This document shows, piece after piece, positions 40,261 to 50,275 of a DNA stretch of 64,000 nucleotides. The position numbers and the translations under genes are program-made. This DNA is from Roseateles chitinivorans. Its GTDB lineage: Bacteria; Pseudomonadota; Gammaproteobacteria; Burkholderiales; Burkholderiaceae_C. The notes under the pieces are model-generated. The model saw only the letters and a program-made list of their open reading frames with translations. It had not been told where the DNA came from and searched no databases. The stretch's first letter is position 1; the number at the start of each line of letters is the position of its first letter. The stretch spans positions 16,654-80,653 of the forward strand of contig NZ_PEOG01000023.1 in the NCBI RefSeq assembly GCF_002761755.1. Reading direction: 5' to 3'.

Positions 40261-40340
40261 TGGCCACCTCCGCGTTTGATTCTGCCTATGACGGCTTTGA
40301 GACTATTCAAATTGCTGATTCGATAGCCAATCACTAAAGT
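40261..40340. promoter_or_regulatory. AT-rich promoter-like island upstream of the small ORF and dps
   Basis: About 35 bases near 40296-40337 are much richer in A and T than the surroundings and contain TTGAGA, a possible -35, and GATAGC-type sequence. ATAG at 40323 and CTAA at 40334 are spaced like one half of an OxyR site, but the other half is absent. It is a reasonable location for the promoter of the small ORF and dps. Confidence 0.35.
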
Positions 40341-40462
40341 CACCGCTCATGGACCGCCGACATCCTCCGTCCGGGAGATGTGGGCGGCGAGTCGAGGACC
40401 TACAAACGCGGCGAGCGCCCGATGCGCCTCCCGTCGTGGGTCCCAACTGCAAGGAGCAAGAC

Positions 40463-40570
40463 ATGACCCTCCGATCCGGGCAACGCACCATGGGGTGGCT
40501 GCTGGTCGCCGCCGGCGCCGCGCTGAACACCCAGACGCTGATCGACTGGTTGCGCCACAGCGTCGCCTGA
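40463..40570 (+). CDS. Small hydrophobic ORF of 35 residues
   Basis: A 35-codon frame starting at an ATG with AAGGAG seven bases before it, one of the best ribosome-binding sites in the region. The product [20 protein letters not shown] continues with [15 protein letters not shown]. It has a short hydrophobic stretch ([12 protein letters not shown]) and a basic start, so a small membrane-associated peptide is plausible. It stands alone between two terminators and dps. I know no family for it. Confidence 0.55.
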   Translation: MTLRSGQRTMGWLLVAAGAALNTQTLIDWLRHSVA

Positions 40571-40658
40571 CGCGCGCGGCGTTCACACGGCCGCTCCAGC
40601 GGATCGGTTAGGCTGCGCAGCGTCTTTTTGTCTTCCATTCCCCAGAAGGAGTCCCTCG

Positions 40659-41183
40659 ATGGCCAAGAAGAGCCCCTCTCCCGCCAAGGCCGCCTCCGCC
40701 AAGGGCGCGCCGTCCATCCAGATCGGCATCAGCGACAAGGACCGCGCCGCGATCGCGCAGGGCCTGTCCAAGCTGCTGGCAGACACCTACACGCTGTACC
40801 TGACCACGCACAACTTCCACTGGAATGTGACGGGACCGATGTTCAACTCGCTGCACGCGATGTTCATGGCCCAGTACACCGAGCTGTGGAACGCGGTCGA
40901 CCCGGTGGCCGAGCGCATCCGCTCGCTGGGCCACAAGGCGCCGGGCTCGTACGCCCAGTTCGCGCAGCTGAGTTCGCTGCCGGACGCGCCGGCCACGCCG
41001 CCCAAGGCGCTGGACATGGTGCGCATCCTGGTGGACGGCCATGAAGGCGTCGCCCGCACCGCGCGCGCGCTGTTCGACCTGGTCGACAAGGCCAGCGACG
41101 AACCGACCGCCGACCTGCTCACCCAGCGCCTGACGGTGCATGAGCAGACCGCGTGGATGCTGCGCTCGCTGCTGGAAGAGTGA
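40659..41183 (+). CDS. dps: Dps-family DNA starvation/ferritin-like protein
   Basis: A 174-residue Dps subunit. [19 protein letters not shown] contains the inter-subunit ferroxidase His and Asp/Glu ligands, and AERIRSLG lies in the second ferroxidase helix region. The N-terminus is basic and Ser/Lys/Ala-rich ([17 protein letters not shown]), as in Dps proteins that bind DNA. Dps forms 12-subunit shells that oxidise Fe(II) with peroxide and protect DNA. OxyR is encoded nearby. A terminator follows 37 bp after the stop. Confidence 0.95.
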   Translation: MAKKSPSPAKAASAKGAPSIQIGISDKDRAAIAQGLSKLLADTYTLYLTTHNFHWNVTGPMFNSLHAMFMAQYTELWNAVDPVAERIRSLGHKAPGSYAQFAQLSSLPDAPATPPKALDMVRILVDGHEGVARTARALFDLVDKASDEPTADLLTQRLTVHEQTAWMLRSLLEE

Positions 41184-41220
41184 TCGCCGCGACGGCGGGC
41201 GCCGCCCGCCGCAGGCTGCG

Positions 41221-41244
41221 AGGGGACCGCGAGGTCCCCTTTTT
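41221..41244 (+). terminator. Rho-independent terminator after dps
   Basis: AGGGGACC pairs with GGTCCCCT around GCGA and is followed by TTTT. It also lies 18 bp from the end of the convergent phosphotransacetylase-family gene. Confidence 0.9.
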
Positions 41245-41261
41245 CATGGGCCGGCGCGGAC

Positions 41262-42290
41262 TCAGCCGATCGCCTTGATGCGTCCGCCGCGGCGGGCCTC
41301 GGCCAGCATCGATGCGAGCGCGCAGGAGGCCAGCCGCGCGGTGCGCGAATCGGCACGGCTGGTCAGCACGATCGGCACCTTCGCGCCGAGCACCACCCCC
41401 GCCGCATAGGCCTGCGCCAGGAAGCTCAGGCTCTTGGCCAGCATGTTGCCGGCGTCCAGGTCCGGCACGATCAGCACGTTGGCGCGGCCCGCCACCGGCG
41501 ACACGATGCCCTTGATGCGCGCCGCCTCCGGGTCGATCGCGTTGTCCATCGCCAGCGGGCCGTCCAGCACCGCGCCCGTGATCTGCCCGCGGTCGGCCAT
41601 CTTGCACAGCGCCGCCGCCTCGATCGTCGACGGCACCTTCGGATTCACCGTCTCCATCGACGACAGCAGCGCCACCCGCACCTCGGGCAGGCGCAGCGCA
41701 TGCGCCAGGTCGATCGCGTTCTGCACGATGTCGACCTTCTCCTCCAGCGTCGGCTCGATGTTGATCGCCGCGTCCGAGATGATCAGCGGCTGCGGATGCC
41801 CCGGCACGTCCATCACGAAGCAGTGGCTGATGCGCCGCGAGGTGCGCAGCCCACCCTCGCGGCGCACGACGGCGCCCATCAGCTCATCGGTATGCAGGCT
41901 GCCCTTCATCAGCGCGTCGACGCTGCCCTTGAGCGCCATCGCCACCGCCATCTCGGCGGCCGCGTGGCTGTGCGGGACGTCGAACAGGGTGAAGCGCGCC
42001 AGGTCCACGCCGGCTGCCGCCGCGGCCTCCGACACCTTGCCCGCCGGACCGATCAGCACCGGCTCGATCAGCCCCAGCGACGCGGCCTCGGTGGCAGCAA
42101 GCAGCGCCACGTCGCTGCACGGATGCACGACCGCCATGCGCAGCGGGGGCAGGTGGCGCACGGCCTCGATCAGGCGGTCGTAATGCGGATGTGCGCTCGG
42201 GGGATGCGCGCCGGGCGGATGCGCGTCGGATGAGGTGGGCGACGGCGCCTGGCCGTCCGGCGCGCTCACGATTCGGAACGAGGTGGTCAC
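41262..42290 (-). CDS. Phosphate acetyl/butyryltransferase-family protein
   Basis: A 342-residue PTA_PTB domain protein that probably moves an acyl group between CoA and phosphate. Conserved sections are MKGSLHTDELMGAVV, GLRTSRRISHCFVMDVP, and IVPDLDAGNMLAKSLSFL. The first roughly 45 residues are low complexity and Pro/His-rich, made by 15-bp repeats at 42187-42231. A GTG start at 42290 is preferred because GGGAG lies just before it; the ATG 30 bp upstream is possible. It is divergent from DUF3141-fabI-ackA, which suggests that it makes acetyl-phosphate for AckA. Family relatives are also annotated with enoyl-CoA hydratase fusions, which this one lacks. Confidence 0.87.
   Translation of the reverse strand: MTTSFRIVSAPDGQAPSPTSSDAHPPGAHPPSAHPHYDRLIEAVRHLPPLRMAVVHPCSDVALLAATEAASLGLIEPVLIGPAGKVSEAAAAAGVDLARFTLFDVPHSHAAAEMAVAMALKGSVDALMKGSLHTDELMGAVVRREGGLRTSRRISHCFVMDVPGHPQPLIISDAAINIEPTLEEKVDIVQNAIDLAHALRLPEVRVALLSSMETVNPKVPSTIEAAALCKMADRGQITGAVLDGPLAMDNAIDPEAARIKGIVSPVAGRANVLIVPDLDAGNMLAKSLSFLAQAYAAGVVLGAKVPIVLTSRADSRTARLASCALASMLAEARRGGRIKAIG
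42187..42231. repeat. 15-bp tandem repeat (about three copies) in the pta-family gene
   Basis: Units start with GGATG at 42187, 42202 and 42217 and differ by a few bases. On the minus strand they encode AHPPG, AHPPS, AHPHY. They lie in the non-conserved N-terminal extension. Copy number may vary between strains. Confidence 0.7.
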
Positions 42291-42492
42291 TGACTGGCTC
42301 CCTGTGCTGCAGGACAGCACGGCGTCCCGTTATCGCCGCGCGTTCGGACATGTTTTCCGACGACACGACCCGCCATGCGCTTGACCCTGCTTGTTCCTCG
42401 GGCTTTCACGACGAGTCGCGATCGATGATGCATGCTGCGCTGCAACAAATCAAGCAAGGCGGCCGTCGCGCGGCCGTGCCAGGAGCGAGCGA

Positions 42493-44751
42493 ATGTTCGG
42501 AACCACCGACTGGATCCACGGCTGGCAGAACTACACCACCGACGCCTGGCAACGGGCCTTGCTGACGCTGGACACGATGCGCGAACGGGGCAATGTGTTC
42601 CTGGAGCACCTGCACGCCGGCAAGCCGGCGCTGCTCAAGTTCGAGCACGAGCTGCTGCTCGATGGCCGCGACCTTCCGCAGCCCTGCAACTACGCGCTGC
42701 TGCGCATCCTGCCGCCCGACGGCGAGGTCATCGACCCGACGCGCCGTCCCATCGTCGTGATCGATCCGCGCGCCGGCCATGGGCCGGGCATCGGCGGCTT
42801 CAAGCCGGACTCCGAGATCGGCGTCGCGCTGCGCGCCGGCCATCCGGTCTACTTCATCACCTTCGAGCCGGAGCCGGTCGAGGGCCAGACGCTGCTGGAC
42901 GTGGCGCGCGCCGAGGCGCAGTTCATCGAGGAGGTGATCCGCCGCCATCCGCAGGCGCCGGGCCATCCGTCCGTCATCGGCAACTGCCAGGCCGGCTGGG
43001 CGGTGGCGGCGCTGGCCGCGGTGCGCAGCGACCTGATGGGGCCGATCATCCTGAACGGCGCGCCGCTGTCGTACTGGGCCGGCTCGCCGCAGCAGAACCC
43101 GATGCGCTACTCCGGCGGCGCGCTCGGCGGAGCGTGGCTGTCGGCGTTCTCGGCGGACCTCAGCGGCGACCGCTTCGACGGCGCGCACCTGGTCTCGAAC
43201 TTCGAGAACCTCAACCTCGCCAACACCTGGTGGGACAAGTACTACCACCTCTACGCCAACGTCGACACCGAACGCGAGCGCTTCCTCGACTTCGAACGCT
43301 GGTGGGGCGGCTACTTCCGCATGACGGGCGAGGAGATCGAGGCGATCGTCGAGAACCTGTTCATCGGCAACCGCCTGGCGCGGGGCGAGGTCGAGATGGA
43401 GGGCTATCGCCTGGACCTGCGCAACATCGCCGCGCCGATGGTGATCTTCGCGTCCTGGGGCGACAACATCACGCCGCCGCAGCAGGCGCTGGACTGGATC
43501 ATCGATGTCTGGGGCAGCGAGAAGGCGCTGGTCAAGGCCGGCCGGACCATCGTCTATATGCTGCATCCGCGCATCGGGCACCTGGGCATCTTCGTCGGCG
43601 GCGGCATCGCGCGGCGCGAGCATGAGCAGATCCTGGACACGCTCGAGCAGATCGCCGCGCTGCCGCCGGGCCTCTTCGAGATGAAGATCGACGCCCGCGA
43701 TCCCGACGCGCCGCTGGCGGCGCTGGAGTCGGGCGACTACTCGGTCAGCTTCGAGACCCGCAGCGTCGACGACCTGCGCGCGCTCAACCCCGAATGCCGC
43801 CGCGACGAGGCGCTGTTCAGCACGATCGCGCAGGTGTCGGAGGCCAACATGCGCCAGTACCGCCAGTGGCTGCAGCCCGCGGTGCGCGCCACCGGCGGCA
43901 AGCTGCTGGGCGAATGGCTGCGCTGGCTGCATCCGTTGCGCCAGCAGCACCTGGCGATCTCCGACCTGCACCCGCTGGCGCCCTGGATCAGGCAGGCCGC
44001 GGACAGTGCTCGCGCGCGGCGTCAGCCGGTCGAGCCCGACAACCCCTGGCTGCAGTGGGAGCAACTGGGCTCGCGCTGGATCAGCGAATCGCTGGACCGC
44101 ATCGGCCACCAGCGCGACGCGGCGCTGGTGCACTGGGTCGAGGCGGTCTACGGCCCGCACGGACTCGGCGCCCTGATGCCGCCGCGCGAGGACGACCGCG
44201 CGTCGAGCGCCGCGCATGCCCGGGCCGACGAGCGGGAAGGCCGCCGCATGGCGCTGGAGCAGGTCGAGCAGGGCGGCTTCGCCGACGCGGTCTGTCGCAT
44301 CCTGCTGGCCGGGTTGGCGCACCGGGGCGTGATCCAGCGGCGCGGCCTCATCCTGGGTCAGATGCTGGCCGACGCGCACCGCCGCATGGCGCAGGACGGC
44401 GCGCTCGTCGAAGGCACCGTCGCCGCCGCGCCGGGCGAGGACTGGGCGACGCTGCTGCACCGGCAGGCGCTGATCGTCACCTTCGCGCCGGACGAGGCGA
44501 TGGCCGCGCTGCCGCTGCTGCTGCCCACGCTCGAGGACCGGGAACAGGCGGTGGCGCTGGCCGGCGCGGTGCTGATGGCCGAGGCGGAGCTCGCCGACCC
44601 GGGCTCGCCGGCGGCGCGCCGTGTCCATGAGCTGCTGCACGTCGATCCGGCGCGCGTCGCCGAGATGGCGCAGGCGCTCTCCTCGCCCGCCGCGGCGACG
44701 GTCTCGATCGCGGCCTCGCCCAAGCCGCGGCGTCGCCGGGCGGTCGCATGA
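42493..44751 (+). CDS. DUF3141 family PHA-synthase-like alpha/beta hydrolase
   Basis: A 752-residue protein. The N-terminal 450 residues have an alpha/beta-hydrolase fold like polyhydroxyalkanoate synthase. VIGNCQAGWA (Cys165) is the nucleophile elbow, with cysteine as in PhaC. FASWGDNITPPQQAL supplies a candidate Asp, and MLHPRIGHLGIFVGGG a candidate His. The C-terminal 300 residues are helical and unassigned. The start is at ATG 42493 with AGGAGC in front. It opens an operon with fabI, ackA and orf114 that is divergent from a phosphotransacetylase-family gene. Enzymatic role is untested. Confidence 0.85.
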   Translation: MFGTTDWIHGWQNYTTDAWQRALLTLDTMRERGNVFLEHLHAGKPALLKFEHELLLDGRDLPQPCNYALLRILPPDGEVIDPTRRPIVVIDPRAGHGPGIGGFKPDSEIGVALRAGHPVYFITFEPEPVEGQTLLDVARAEAQFIEEVIRRHPQAPGHPSVIGNCQAGWAVAALAAVRSDLMGPIILNGAPLSYWAGSPQQNPMRYSGGALGGAWLSAFSADLSGDRFDGAHLVSNFENLNLANTWWDKYYHLYANVDTERERFLDFERWWGGYFRMTGEEIEAIVENLFIGNRLARGEVEMEGYRLDLRNIAAPMVIFASWGDNITPPQQALDWIIDVWGSEKALVKAGRTIVYMLHPRIGHLGIFVGGGIARREHEQILDTLEQIAALPPGLFEMKIDARDPDAPLAALESGDYSVSFETRSVDDLRALNPECRRDEALFSTIAQVSEANMRQYRQWLQPAVRATGGKLLGEWLRWLHPLRQQHLAISDLHPLAPWIRQAADSARARRQPVEPDNPWLQWEQLGSRWISESLDRIGHQRDAALVHWVEAVYGPHGLGALMPPREDDRASSAAHARADEREGRRMALEQVEQGGFADAVCRILLAGLAHRGVIQRRGLILGQMLADAHRRMAQDGALVEGTVAAAPGEDWATLLHRQALIVTFAPDEAMAALPLLLPTLEDREQAVALAGAVLMAEAELADPGSPAARRVHELLHVDPARVAEMAQALSSPAAATVSIAASPKPRRRRAVA

Positions 44752-45539
44752 ACACCGCCGCCATCCAGTTCGGCCGGCTGCTGGCCGGCCGCAAGGTGCT
44801 GGTCACCGGCATCGCCAACGACCAGTCGATCGCCTTCGGCTGCGCGCGGGCGTTCCGCGCGATGGGCGCCGACCTGGCGCTGACCTACCTCAACGACAAG
44901 GCGCTGCCGCATGTCCAGCCGCTGGCGCAGGCCCTGGGCGCCGAGCTGCTGCTGCCGCTGGACCTGCGCCAGCCCGAGGCGCTGGATGCCGTCTTCGCCG
45001 CGGTCTCGGACCGCTGGGGCGTGCTGCATGCGGCGCTGCACTCGATCGCGTTCGCGCCGAAGGAGGACCTGCACGGGCGCCTGGTCGACAGCAGCGCGGC
45101 CGGCTTCTCGATGGCGATGGACATCTCCTGCCACAGCTTCATCCGCATGGCGCGCCTGGCCGAGCCGCTGATGCGCGCCGAGGGCGGCACCCTGTTCACG
45201 ATGAGCTTCCAGGGCGCCAGCAAGGTCGTCGAACACTACAACCTGATGGGACCGGTCAAGGCGGCGCTGGAGGCCTCGGTGCGCTACCTGGCGCATGAAC
45301 TGGGCCCGTCGGGCATCCGCGTGCATGCGATCTCGCCAGGACCGATCGCGACGCGGGCGGCCTCGGGGCTGGAGGAATTCGACCAGCTGCTCGCCGACGC
45401 CGCCGCACGCGCGCCGGCCCATGCGCTGGCGACGATCGACGACGTCGGCTACGCGACCGCGATGCTCGCGGCCGATCACGCGCGGCTCATCACCGGTTCC
45501 ACGCTGTACGTCGACGGCGGTTATCACATCATGGGGTGA
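44748..45539 (+). CDS. FabI-type enoyl-ACP reductase paralogue
   Basis: A 263-residue short-chain reductase of the FabI group. GIANDQSIAFGCARAF is the NAD-binding motif, TMSFQGASKVVEHYNLMGPVK the active-site block. Tyr164 and Lys171 match the catalytic Tyr156 and Lys163 of E. coli FabI. Where E. coli has Tyr146 this protein has Phe154, the same ten residues before the catalytic Tyr. That departure, and the context beside acetate kinase, suggest a specialised paralogue rather than the housekeeping FabI. It overlaps the DUF3141 stop by 4 bp (ATGA) and ackA follows 3 bp later. Confidence 0.85.
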   Translation: MNTAAIQFGRLLAGRKVLVTGIANDQSIAFGCARAFRAMGADLALTYLNDKALPHVQPLAQALGAELLLPLDLRQPEALDAVFAAVSDRWGVLHAALHSIAFAPKEDLHGRLVDSSAAGFSMAMDISCHSFIRMARLAEPLMRAEGGTLFTMSFQGASKVVEHYNLMGPVKAALEASVRYLAHELGPSGIRVHAISPGPIATRAASGLEEFDQLLADAAARAPAHALATIDDVGYATAMLAADHARLITGSTLYVDGGYHIMG

Positions 45540-45542
45540 GCG

Positions 45543-46775
45543 ATGGATCCAAGGCTGGAAGGCGAGTTCATCGCGGTCGTCAACGCTGGCTCGTCCAGCA
45601 TCAAGCTGTCGATGTTCTCGCTGCACGACGATCGCCGGCTGGGCCCGCTGCGACTGGAACTGCGCGCGCAGGTCGAGGGCCTGGGCACCGCGACGCCGCA
45701 TTTCGAGGCCGCGCATGCCGACGGCACGAAGGCGGGCTCGCGCGACTGGCCGGTCGGCGAGCGGCTCGGCCATGAAGGTGCGCTGGAGCACCTCGTCGAG
45801 TTCATCCGGCACGAGTTTCCGGGCCTCTCGATGCTGGGCATCGGGCACCGCGTCGTCCACGGCGGCACCGCCTTCCAGGAACCGGTCGTGGTCACGCCGG
45901 AGGTGCTGGCTCGTCTGGAGACGCTGATCCCGCTGGCGCCGCTGCACCAGCCGCACAACCTGGCGCCGATCCGCCGCGCCTTCGCCGCCGCGCCCGGCCT
46001 GCCGCAGGTGGCCTGCTTCGACACCGCCTTCCACCGCGGCCAGTCCGACGTCGCCGACGCCTTCGCGCTGCCGTACGCGCTCTTCGAGGCCGGCGTGCGC
46101 CGCTACGGCTTTCACGGGCTCAGCTACGAGTACATCGCGTCGCGCCTGCCGGCGCTGTCGCCGCGGCTGGCGGACGGACGCGTCGTCCTCCTGCACCTGG
46201 GCAACGGGGCGAGCGCCTGCGCGCTGCACCGTGGCCGCAGCATCGCCAGCAGCATGGGCTTCACCGCCGTGGACGGGCTGCCGATGGGCACGCGCAGCGG
46301 CGCGGTCGACCCCGGCGTGCTGATCTACCTGATGGACGAGCAGCGCATGGATGCACGCGAGCTGGAGACGCTGCTCTACAAGCAGTCCGGGCTGCTGGGA
46401 CTGTCGGGCGTGTCCAGCGACATGCGGCAGCTGCTGGCCAGCGACGCGCCGCGGGCGCGCTTCGCGATCGATGTGTTCGTGCACCGCGTCGCGCGCGAGA
46501 TCGGCGCGCTGGCGGCCGAGATGGGCGGCCTCGACGGCCTGGTGTTCACCGCCGGCATCGGCGAGCACTCGGCGGAGATCCGCCGGCGCGTGCTGTCGCG
46601 CTGCCTCTGGCTGGGGGTGTCGGTGCAGGACGCGGCCAACCGCGACGGCCCGCCCGAGCGCCGCATCAGCACCGTCGACAGCCGCTGCGAGGCCTGGGTC
46701 ATCCCCACCGACGAGGAACTCATGATGGCGCGTCACACCTTCCGCCTGCTCGCCGCCGAAAGGAAGTCCCCATGA
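45543..46775 (+). CDS. ackA: Acetate kinase
   Basis: A 410-residue ASKHA-fold kinase that interconverts acetate/ATP and acetyl phosphate/ADP. VVNAGSSSIKLSMF, ACFDTAFHRG, YGFHGLSYEYIASRL, LHLGNGASACALHRG and VFTAGIGEHSAEIRRR are the family motifs. Length is normal. The gene is packed between the FabI paralogue and orf114, with the pta-family gene divergent upstream of the operon, so acetyl phosphate metabolism is the likely theme of the cluster. Confidence 0.96.
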   Translation: MDPRLEGEFIAVVNAGSSSIKLSMFSLHDDRRLGPLRLELRAQVEGLGTATPHFEAAHADGTKAGSRDWPVGERLGHEGALEHLVEFIRHEFPGLSMLGIGHRVVHGGTAFQEPVVVTPEVLARLETLIPLAPLHQPHNLAPIRRAFAAAPGLPQVACFDTAFHRGQSDVADAFALPYALFEAGVRRYGFHGLSYEYIASRLPALSPRLADGRVVLLHLGNGASACALHRGRSIASSMGFTAVDGLPMGTRSGAVDPGVLIYLMDEQRMDARELETLLYKQSGLLGLSGVSSDMRQLLASDAPRARFAIDVFVHRVAREIGALAAEMGGLDGLVFTAGIGEHSAEIRRRVLSRCLWLGVSVQDAANRDGPPERRISTVDSRCEAWVIPTDEELMMARHTFRLLAAERKSP

Positions 46776-47116
46776 GAACGCCCAAGCAACGCCACAGCGC
46801 CGAGGAATGGGAGAAGACCGTCGAGGACGTGGACCTGGAGATCGCACAGCTGGCGATCATGTGCCACGTCCGTCTGCTGGACCCCGGGGTGATCGAGCGG
46901 GTGCTCGACAACGACGCGCGCGTCTGCCGTGAGGGTCATGAAGGCGGTTTCGAGAAGCTGCGCGGCATGCTCTACCTGCACTACGAGGTCCAGGCCCGGC
47001 TCGCCGAGGAACTCGGTCCGGTCGACGCCGCGGGCATCGTCCAGCGGGTGCGCCAGCACCTGCTGACGCGCATCGGGACGCAGCTCGGCACGCTGGGCGC
47101 GACCGCCCCGCAATAA
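46772..47116 (+). CDS. Conserved small hypothetical protein, last gene of the ackA operon
   Basis: A 114-residue mostly helical protein of no family I recognise (EEWEKTVEDVDLEIAQLAIM, CHVRLLDPGVIERVLDND, then RGMLYLHYEVQARLAEELGP). Its ATG overlaps the ackA stop by 4 bp, so translation is coupled. It has no signal peptide or membrane segment. Coupling suggests a role tied to acetate kinase or to the rest of the operon. Confidence 0.7.
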   Translation: MRTPKQRHSAEEWEKTVEDVDLEIAQLAIMCHVRLLDPGVIERVLDNDARVCREGHEGGFEKLRGMLYLHYEVQARLAEELGPVDAAGIVQRVRQHLLTRIGTQLGTLGATAPQ

Positions 47117-47182
47117 CCCCACCGGCTTGGACCGGCCGGACGGCGGCGCTACAGTGGGCCGCATCGCCTCGTGGGGCCTCCC

Positions 47183-47788
47183 ATGCGCATTGCCATCCTC
47201 TCCTTCGACGGCTTCAATGAGGTCGACAGCTTCCTCCCGCTGGGGCTGCTGAACCGGCTCAAGCCGCAAGGCTGGTCCGCCGAGCTGTGCGGACCGGGAC
47301 CGGCGGTGACCTCGATGAATGGCGTCACCGTGCAGCTGAAACGCCCGCTCGAATGGGCCAACGAGGCTGACGCGGTCTGGTTCGGTTCCGGCATCTACAC
47401 CCGGGCCATCGCGGAGAACTCCGCGCTGCTCGACCGGCTGCAGATCGATCCGACGCGGCAGCTGATCGCCTCGCAGTGCTCCGGCGCGCTGCTGGTGGCG
47501 CGACTGGGCCTGCTGGGCGACGCGCCGGCCTGCACCGATGCGAGCACCCGGCCCTGGCTGGTCGAGGCCGGCGTGCGGGTGCTGGACGAGCCGTTCCATG
47601 CCCGCGGCCCGGTGGCGACCTCGGGCGGCTGCCTGGCCTCGCAATACCTGGCGGCATGGCTGATGTGGAGCAAGGCCGGCGAGGCCGCCACCCGCGACGC
47701 GCTGACCTATTCCGCCCCGGTCGGCGAGAAGGCGGACTACGTCGAGCGCCTGCTGGCCCGGGTCCGCCCGTTCATGGCGCCTGCCTGA
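47183..47788 (+). CDS. DJ-1/PfpI family protein
   Basis: A 201-residue class-I glutamine-amidotransferase-like protein. MRIAILSFDGFNEVDSF is the N-terminal strand-turn, and ASQCSGALLVARLGLLG carries the nucleophilic-elbow cysteine. ATSGGCLASQYLAAWL is the C-terminal conserved region. No DNA-binding domain is attached, unlike GlxA-type AraC regulators. Activity, such as chaperone, glyoxalase or isonitrile hydratase, cannot be assigned. The start is the second in-frame ATG, chosen because it begins the domain. Confidence 0.85.
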   Translation: MRIAILSFDGFNEVDSFLPLGLLNRLKPQGWSAELCGPGPAVTSMNGVTVQLKRPLEWANEADAVWFGSGIYTRAIAENSALLDRLQIDPTRQLIASQCSGALLVARLGLLGDAPACTDASTRPWLVEAGVRVLDEPFHARGPVATSGGCLASQYLAAWLMWSKAGEAATRDALTYSAPVGEKADYVERLLARVRPFMAPA

Positions 47789-47867
47789 GCGCCGCCGCAC
47801 CGAACGGGTCCCGGGCCCCGTCTGGGAAGAACCCCGATAATCGCGGGTTCGCCGCCCAAGAGCCGTC

Positions 47868-49508
<1,641 letters not shown>

Positions 49509-49517
49509 GCCGGCGCG

Positions 49518-49535
49518 GTCCGGCGGACTCCGGAC
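49518..49535. terminator. Small hairpin between convergent prfC and outer-membrane protein genes
   Basis: GTCCGG and CCGGAC pair around a 6-nt loop in the 27 bp between two convergent stop codons. No T-tract is present. It is a plausible but weak shared terminator. Confidence 0.35.
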
Positions 49536-50063
49536 TCAGTACCCGAGCTGCCAGCCCACCAGCCACAGACCGGTGTTGATGCCGGCATAGCGCTCGTAGC
49601 CCGCCGTCACCGCCACATGCCGACCGAACTCCAGCGCCAGGCCGGCGCCGGCGCTCACGGTGGTCTTGTCGCTCGGATTGACGCCGTCCTCGCGCGACAT
49701 CTTGGTGCGGCCGACGCCGATGCGGCCGGTCAAGCTGAACATCTGCGACACCGGATAGCGGCCGACGGCGGCGACGCCGACATGGGAATCCGGGTACTCG
49801 AAGTCGCGGCGCGGACCGAAGACCTTGAACTCCAGGCTACGTGCATACAACTCGACGCCATAGTTGGCATTGAAGCGGTAACCGAGCGAGTAGCCGACGG
49901 ACAGCTGGCTGCCGTCGCGCTTGTAGGACTCGTGGCTGCCGTCGACGCCGCCCACGCCGAGCGACGCGTAGACGAGCGGATCATCCACGCCGGCGGCCGT
50001 GGCGGTGGTGGTGGTCAATGCGGCCAGTGTGGTCGCCATCGCGGCGATCCAGCGCTTCTTCAT
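49536..50063 (-). CDS. Outer-membrane beta-barrel protein, OmpA/OmpW-like
   Basis: A 175-residue protein. The signal peptide ends at TTATAA and the body alternates polar and aromatic residues, as in eight-stranded outer-membrane barrels (SVGYSLGYRFNANYGVELYA, VAAVGRYPVSQMFSLTGRIG, KTTVSAGAGLALEFGRHVAV). It ends in WLVGWQLGY with a terminal aromatic residue, as outer-membrane insertion needs. No ligand or function is evident. It is divergent from the solute-binding protein gene. Confidence 0.8.
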   Translation of the reverse strand: MKKRWIAAMATTLAALTTTTATAAGVDDPLVYASLGVGGVDGSHESYKRDGSQLSVGYSLGYRFNANYGVELYARSLEFKVFGPRRDFEYPDSHVGVAAVGRYPVSQMFSLTGRIGVGRTKMSREDGVNPSDKTTVSAGAGLALEFGRHVAVTAGYERYAGINTGLWLVGWQLGY

Positions 50064-50275
50064 GTGAGGTTCTCCCTGGGTCTGAGGCGCAGCCGGACTC
50101 TCGCGGTCCCGCAGCCGGCGCGAGGATAGCGGCCGTCTTGCGGGAAACGTTCAGTCCCGACGCCGTCCCCTCTTCAGAGGGAAAGGGCTTCCCCGGGCTT
50201 GATGGCGTGACCTTGTTGACGTTTGGCGGGCGTCCCCGTTGGCGTCGTGTCATCCCCGCTTCCTACACTGCGGCG

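Noticed and set aside
40303..40337. Possible OxyR-binding site upstream of dps
   Set aside because: Only ATAG and CTAA at one correct spacing are present; a full four-part OxyR site is absent.
42400..42460. Possible FNR/ANR box in the pta-DUF3141 divergent region
   Set aside because: Only an ATCAA half site is seen; the TTGAT half at the needed distance is missing.
44358..46847. Very long antisense open frame, over 800 codons, opposite fabI and ackA
   Set aside because: High GC leaves stop codons rare on the opposite strand. The frame lacks recognisable motifs and real, motif-bearing genes lie on the plus strand.
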